Positions 62,009 to 64,000 of a stretch of DNA of 64,000 nt are shown piece after piece. Each line of letters opens with the position of its first letter. Within the stretch, counting starts at the first letter, position 1. The position numbers and the translations under genes are program-made. Under the pieces are notes generated by a model that did not search any database, was not told the origin of the DNA, and was given only the letters and a program-made list of their open reading frames with translations. The stretch comes from Kitasatospora mediocidica KCTC 9733. GTDB taxonomy: Bacteria > Actinomycetota > Actinomycetes > Streptomycetales > Streptomycetaceae. The stretch spans positions 1 to 64,000 of the forward strand of contig NZ_JQLN01000005.1 in NCBI RefSeq assembly GCF_000744225.1, read 5' to 3'.

Positions 62009-63018
62009 CGGGTGGTCCGCTCCTTGCGCAGCTGGACGATGTTGTAGGCGACCAGCGGAAGCACCGCGAGGAAGAGGATCACCGCGAGCGCACTGCCCCG
62101 CCCGACGTTGAACTGCACGAAGGACTGCGAGTACATCTCGTTGGCGAGCACCTGGGTGCCGAAGTTGCCGCCGGTCATGGTGCGCACGATGTCGAACGCC
62201 TTCAACGTGACGATCATGACGGTGGTGAGCACCACGACCAGCGTGGTGCGGATCATCGGGACCGTGACGTACCAGAACAGCCGCAGGCCGCCGGCCCCGT
62301 CCAGCCGGGCGGCCTCGGTCACCTCGTCCGGGATCGCCTTGATCGCGGCGGAGAGCACCACCATGGCGAAGCCGGTCTGCACCCAGACCATCACGGCCAT
62401 CAGCAGGAAGTCGTTCAGCGGGTGGTCGAGGATCCAGTTGGGCGGGTGTTTCCAGCCGAGCCGGATCACCACCTCGCTGAGCAGGCCGATCTGCGGCTGG
62501 CCCGCCTCGCGGGCCTCGTAGACGAACTTCCAGATGATGCTCGCGCCGACCAGCGAGACCGCCATCGGCATGAAGACCAGCGACTTGTAGAGCGCCTGCC
62601 ACTTCATCCGCTCCACGGCCAGGGCCAGGGCCAGGCCGAGGCCGGTCGCCACCACGGGGGCGACCAGCAGCCAGAGCAGGGTGTTGAGCAGCACCTGGTG
62701 GATCGAGTCGGTGGTCAGCGCCCAGCCGTAGTTCTTGCCGCCGAGGAAGCGGGTGCTGTCGTCATTGCGAAAGCTCAGGTAGACGGTGCGGATCAGCGGC
62801 GCCACCAGCCCGACCAGGAGCAGCAGCACGGCGGGGCCGAGGAATACCGCGATCGCCGTGGGCCGCCCGAACCGCCCGGTCGCCCGGCCCGCCACGAAGA
62901 AGACCACCAGGAGGATGCCCAGGAAGCCGGCGATCGCGCCGAGGCTGTTGCCCAGCTTGATCGCGGCGTCGTTCCAGGCGGAGTCGGCGAGTTGGGCGCC
63001 GGAAAGGGGCATGCGCAC
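62005..63018 (-). CDS. Carbohydrate ABC transporter permease (MalF type)
   Basis: 337 residues with an extra N-terminal helix pair (about 25-45 and 55-80), then the permease core. The EAA loop is EAARLDGAGGLRLFWYVTVP. The overall sequence resembles alpha-glucoside permeases (AglF-like). GTG 63018 has AGGAAGG 5 bases upstream; ATG 63012 is an alternative. Followed by the MalG-type gene in one operon. Confidence 0.92.
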   Translation of the reverse strand: MRMPLSGAQLADSAWNDAAIKLGNSLGAIAGFLGILLVVFFVAGRATGRFGRPTAIAVFLGPAVLLLLVGLVAPLIRTVYLSFRNDDSTRFLGGKNYGWALTTDSIHQVLLNTLLWLLVAPVVATGLGLALALAVERMKWQALYKSLVFMPMAVSLVGASIIWKFVYEAREAGQPQIGLLSEVVIRLGWKHPPNWILDHPLNDFLLMAVMVWVQTGFAMVVLSAAIKAIPDEVTEAARLDGAGGLRLFWYVTVPMIRTTLVVVLTTVMIVTLKAFDIVRTMTGGNFGTQVLANEMYSQSFVQFNVGRGSALAVILFLAVLPLVAYNIVQLRKERTTR

Positions 63019-63069
63019 GGTGTCCTTCCTGCGACGGGCCAGGGACGCTCAAAGGGCGAACGGCGCGGG

Positions 63070-64000
63070 CTACTGCGGCCAGGCCGCGTCGATGTCGGCG
63101 GCCACCCGCTGGATCGACTGCCCCTCGGCGAACCAGGCCGTCAGCGACTTCCACTCCTGGCCCGCACCGACGGCCGCGGGCATCATGTCCGAGGCGTCGA
63201 AGCGGAAGGTGGCAGCCGGGTCGGTCAGCGCGGCGGCCGACAGCTGGTCGATCGGGTCGGTGTAGAGGCTCTTGTCGACCCCCTGGTTGGCCGAGACCCA
63301 CCCGGTGGCGACCTTGATCCTGCTGCTCGCCCAGTCCGCGGTGGACAGGTAGTTCTGCACCGCCTGGACCTCCGGCCGGCTGGAGAACGCGGCCACGAAC
63401 TCGCCACCGCCCTCGACCGGGTTGGCGACCGCCGGGTTCACCGCGGGCAGCTGGAAGGCGAAGACGTCACCGTCCGGCGCGACCTTGGTGGTCTTGGGCC
63501 ACTGCGCCTCGTAGAACGAAGCCTGTTGGAGCATCCAGCACTTGTTGGTCAGGATCGGCGCACCGGCGTCCTGGAAGGTCGTGGTGGCGATCGACTTCAC
63601 GTCGCCGATACCGGCGTTGACCCAGGCCGGGTTCTGCATCCAGTCGGCCACGGTGTGCATCGCGGCGCTGATCGGCGGATCGCTGAACTTGACGGTGTGG
63701 TTGACCCACTTGTCGTAGACGTCACCGCCCTGGCCGCCGAGGACCACCTCCTCCAGCCAGTCGGTGGCGGGCCAGCCGGTGGCCGTGCCGGAGCTGATCC
63801 CGCCGCACCAGGGCTTGCTGCCCCCGGCCTTGGCGATCTTGTCGCTGAGTGCCATCAGGTCGGCCCAGGTCTTCGGCACCTGGTAGCCGGCCTGTTGGAA
63901 GGCCTTGGGCGAATACCAGACCAGCGACTTCATGTTGGCACTCATCGGGGCCGCGTAGAACGTCCCGTTGACCGAGCCGTAGGTCTTCCAGACCGGGCTC
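63070..64000 (-). CDS. Extracellular sugar-binding protein of the ABC importer (partial)
   Basis: C-terminal 310 residues of a solute-binding protein; the reading continues past the right edge (SPVWKTYGSVNGTFYAAPMS at the boundary), so the signal peptide and start are not seen. Family features: MKSLVWYSPKAFQQAGYQVP (hinge strand), TWADLMALSDKIAKAGGSKPW, GGEFVAAFS and the closing YLSTADW segment. First gene of the operon with both permeases, 51 bp apart. Substrate probably an alpha-glucoside or other oligosaccharide, inferred from the permeases. Confidence 0.9.
   Translation of the reverse strand, partial: SPVWKTYGSVNGTFYAAPMSANMKSLVWYSPKAFQQAGYQVPKTWADLMALSDKIAKAGGSKPWCGGISSGTATGWPATDWLEEVVLGGQGGDVYDKWVNHTVKFSDPPISAAMHTVADWMQNPAWVNAGIGDVKSIATTTFQDAGAPILTNKCWMLQQASFYEAQWPKTTKVAPDGDVFAFQLPAVNPAVANPVEGGGEFVAAFSSRPEVQAVQNYLSTADWASSRIKVATGWVSANQGVDKSLYTDPIDQLSAAALTDPAATFRFDASDMMPAAVGAGQEWKSLTAWFAEGQSIQRVAADIDAAWPQ

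Overview
The window is very GC-rich chromosomal DNA with frequent GTG starts and gene families typical of Streptomycetaceae (CutRS, SepH, HrdB, DUF3093, DUF3710, DUF4193, DUF5998, a DasR-type site). As far as I can recall, the gene order follows the conserved core segment around S. coelicolor SCO58xx. I cannot separate Streptomyces from Kitasatospora or Streptacidiphilus. I see no phage, plasmid, insertion sequence, CRISPR array or biosynthetic cluster.

Layout. At 1-250 (minus) lies the leader and promoter zone of an rRNA operon whose 16S gene is off the left edge. 383-2385 is a thioesterase-dut-DUF3710 operon in which the DUF3710 gene is frameshifted. 2493-7087 holds DUF3093, DUF4193, an acyl-ACP desaturase under a nested palindrome, and cutR-cutS. 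7663-13699 carries a small conserved protein, an inositol-phosphatase relative, ferrochelatase, an MFS exporter, a covalent-flavin oxidase and an actinobacterial membrane protein. 14259-19663 has sepH, a thiosulfate sulfurtransferase, a VOC protein, thymidine kinase, a phosphodiesterase and DUF5998. 19770-27012 has a Pat-type acetyltransferase divergent from ptsH (HPr) with a DasR-like site, a GNAT protein, a methyltransferase, a RIO kinase and the RNA ligase RtcB. 27384-32806 is a two-gene M16 protease operon divergent from parC. 32861-39633 has a ferredoxin-like protein with a possible iron box, a secreted NlpC/P60 protein with a duplicated module, a DUF485-acetate symporter pair, and a NarL-type two-component system. 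39780-46805 has parE, a zinc-ribbon protein, a secreted trypsin, the principal sigma factor hrdB and a FadR-type regulator. 47132-54170 has an ABC exporter with a degenerate ATPase, a Nudix-HTH protein, a glycogen-debranching-like protein and an S33 hydrolase. 54543-60987 has DUF4192, a RecQ-type helicase fused to a phosphoribosyltransferase-like domain, two unknown proteins and RNase HII. 61067-64000 is a sugar ABC importer whose binding protein runs off the right edge.

The region is mostly housekeeping: chromosome topology and transcription (parC, parE, hrdB), cell division (sepH), nucleotide metabolism (dut, tdk), RNA repair (rtcB), heme synthesis, sugar and acetate uptake, and the phosphotransferase system. 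Many genes have good ribosome binding sites; several others appear to be leaderless. Strong GC-rich hairpins separate most transcription units.

I did not find a self-evident new multi-gene system. The observations most worth pursuing are the helicase-phosphoribosyltransferase fusion with two DnaA boxes upstream, the ABC ATPase lacking its catalytic glutamate and switch histidine, the nested operator at the desaturase, a CutS with no cysteine, the single-base frameshift in DUF3710, and several candidate operators (LexA-like, SigR-like, iron box, Crp-like, an 18-bp palindrome before DUF485).
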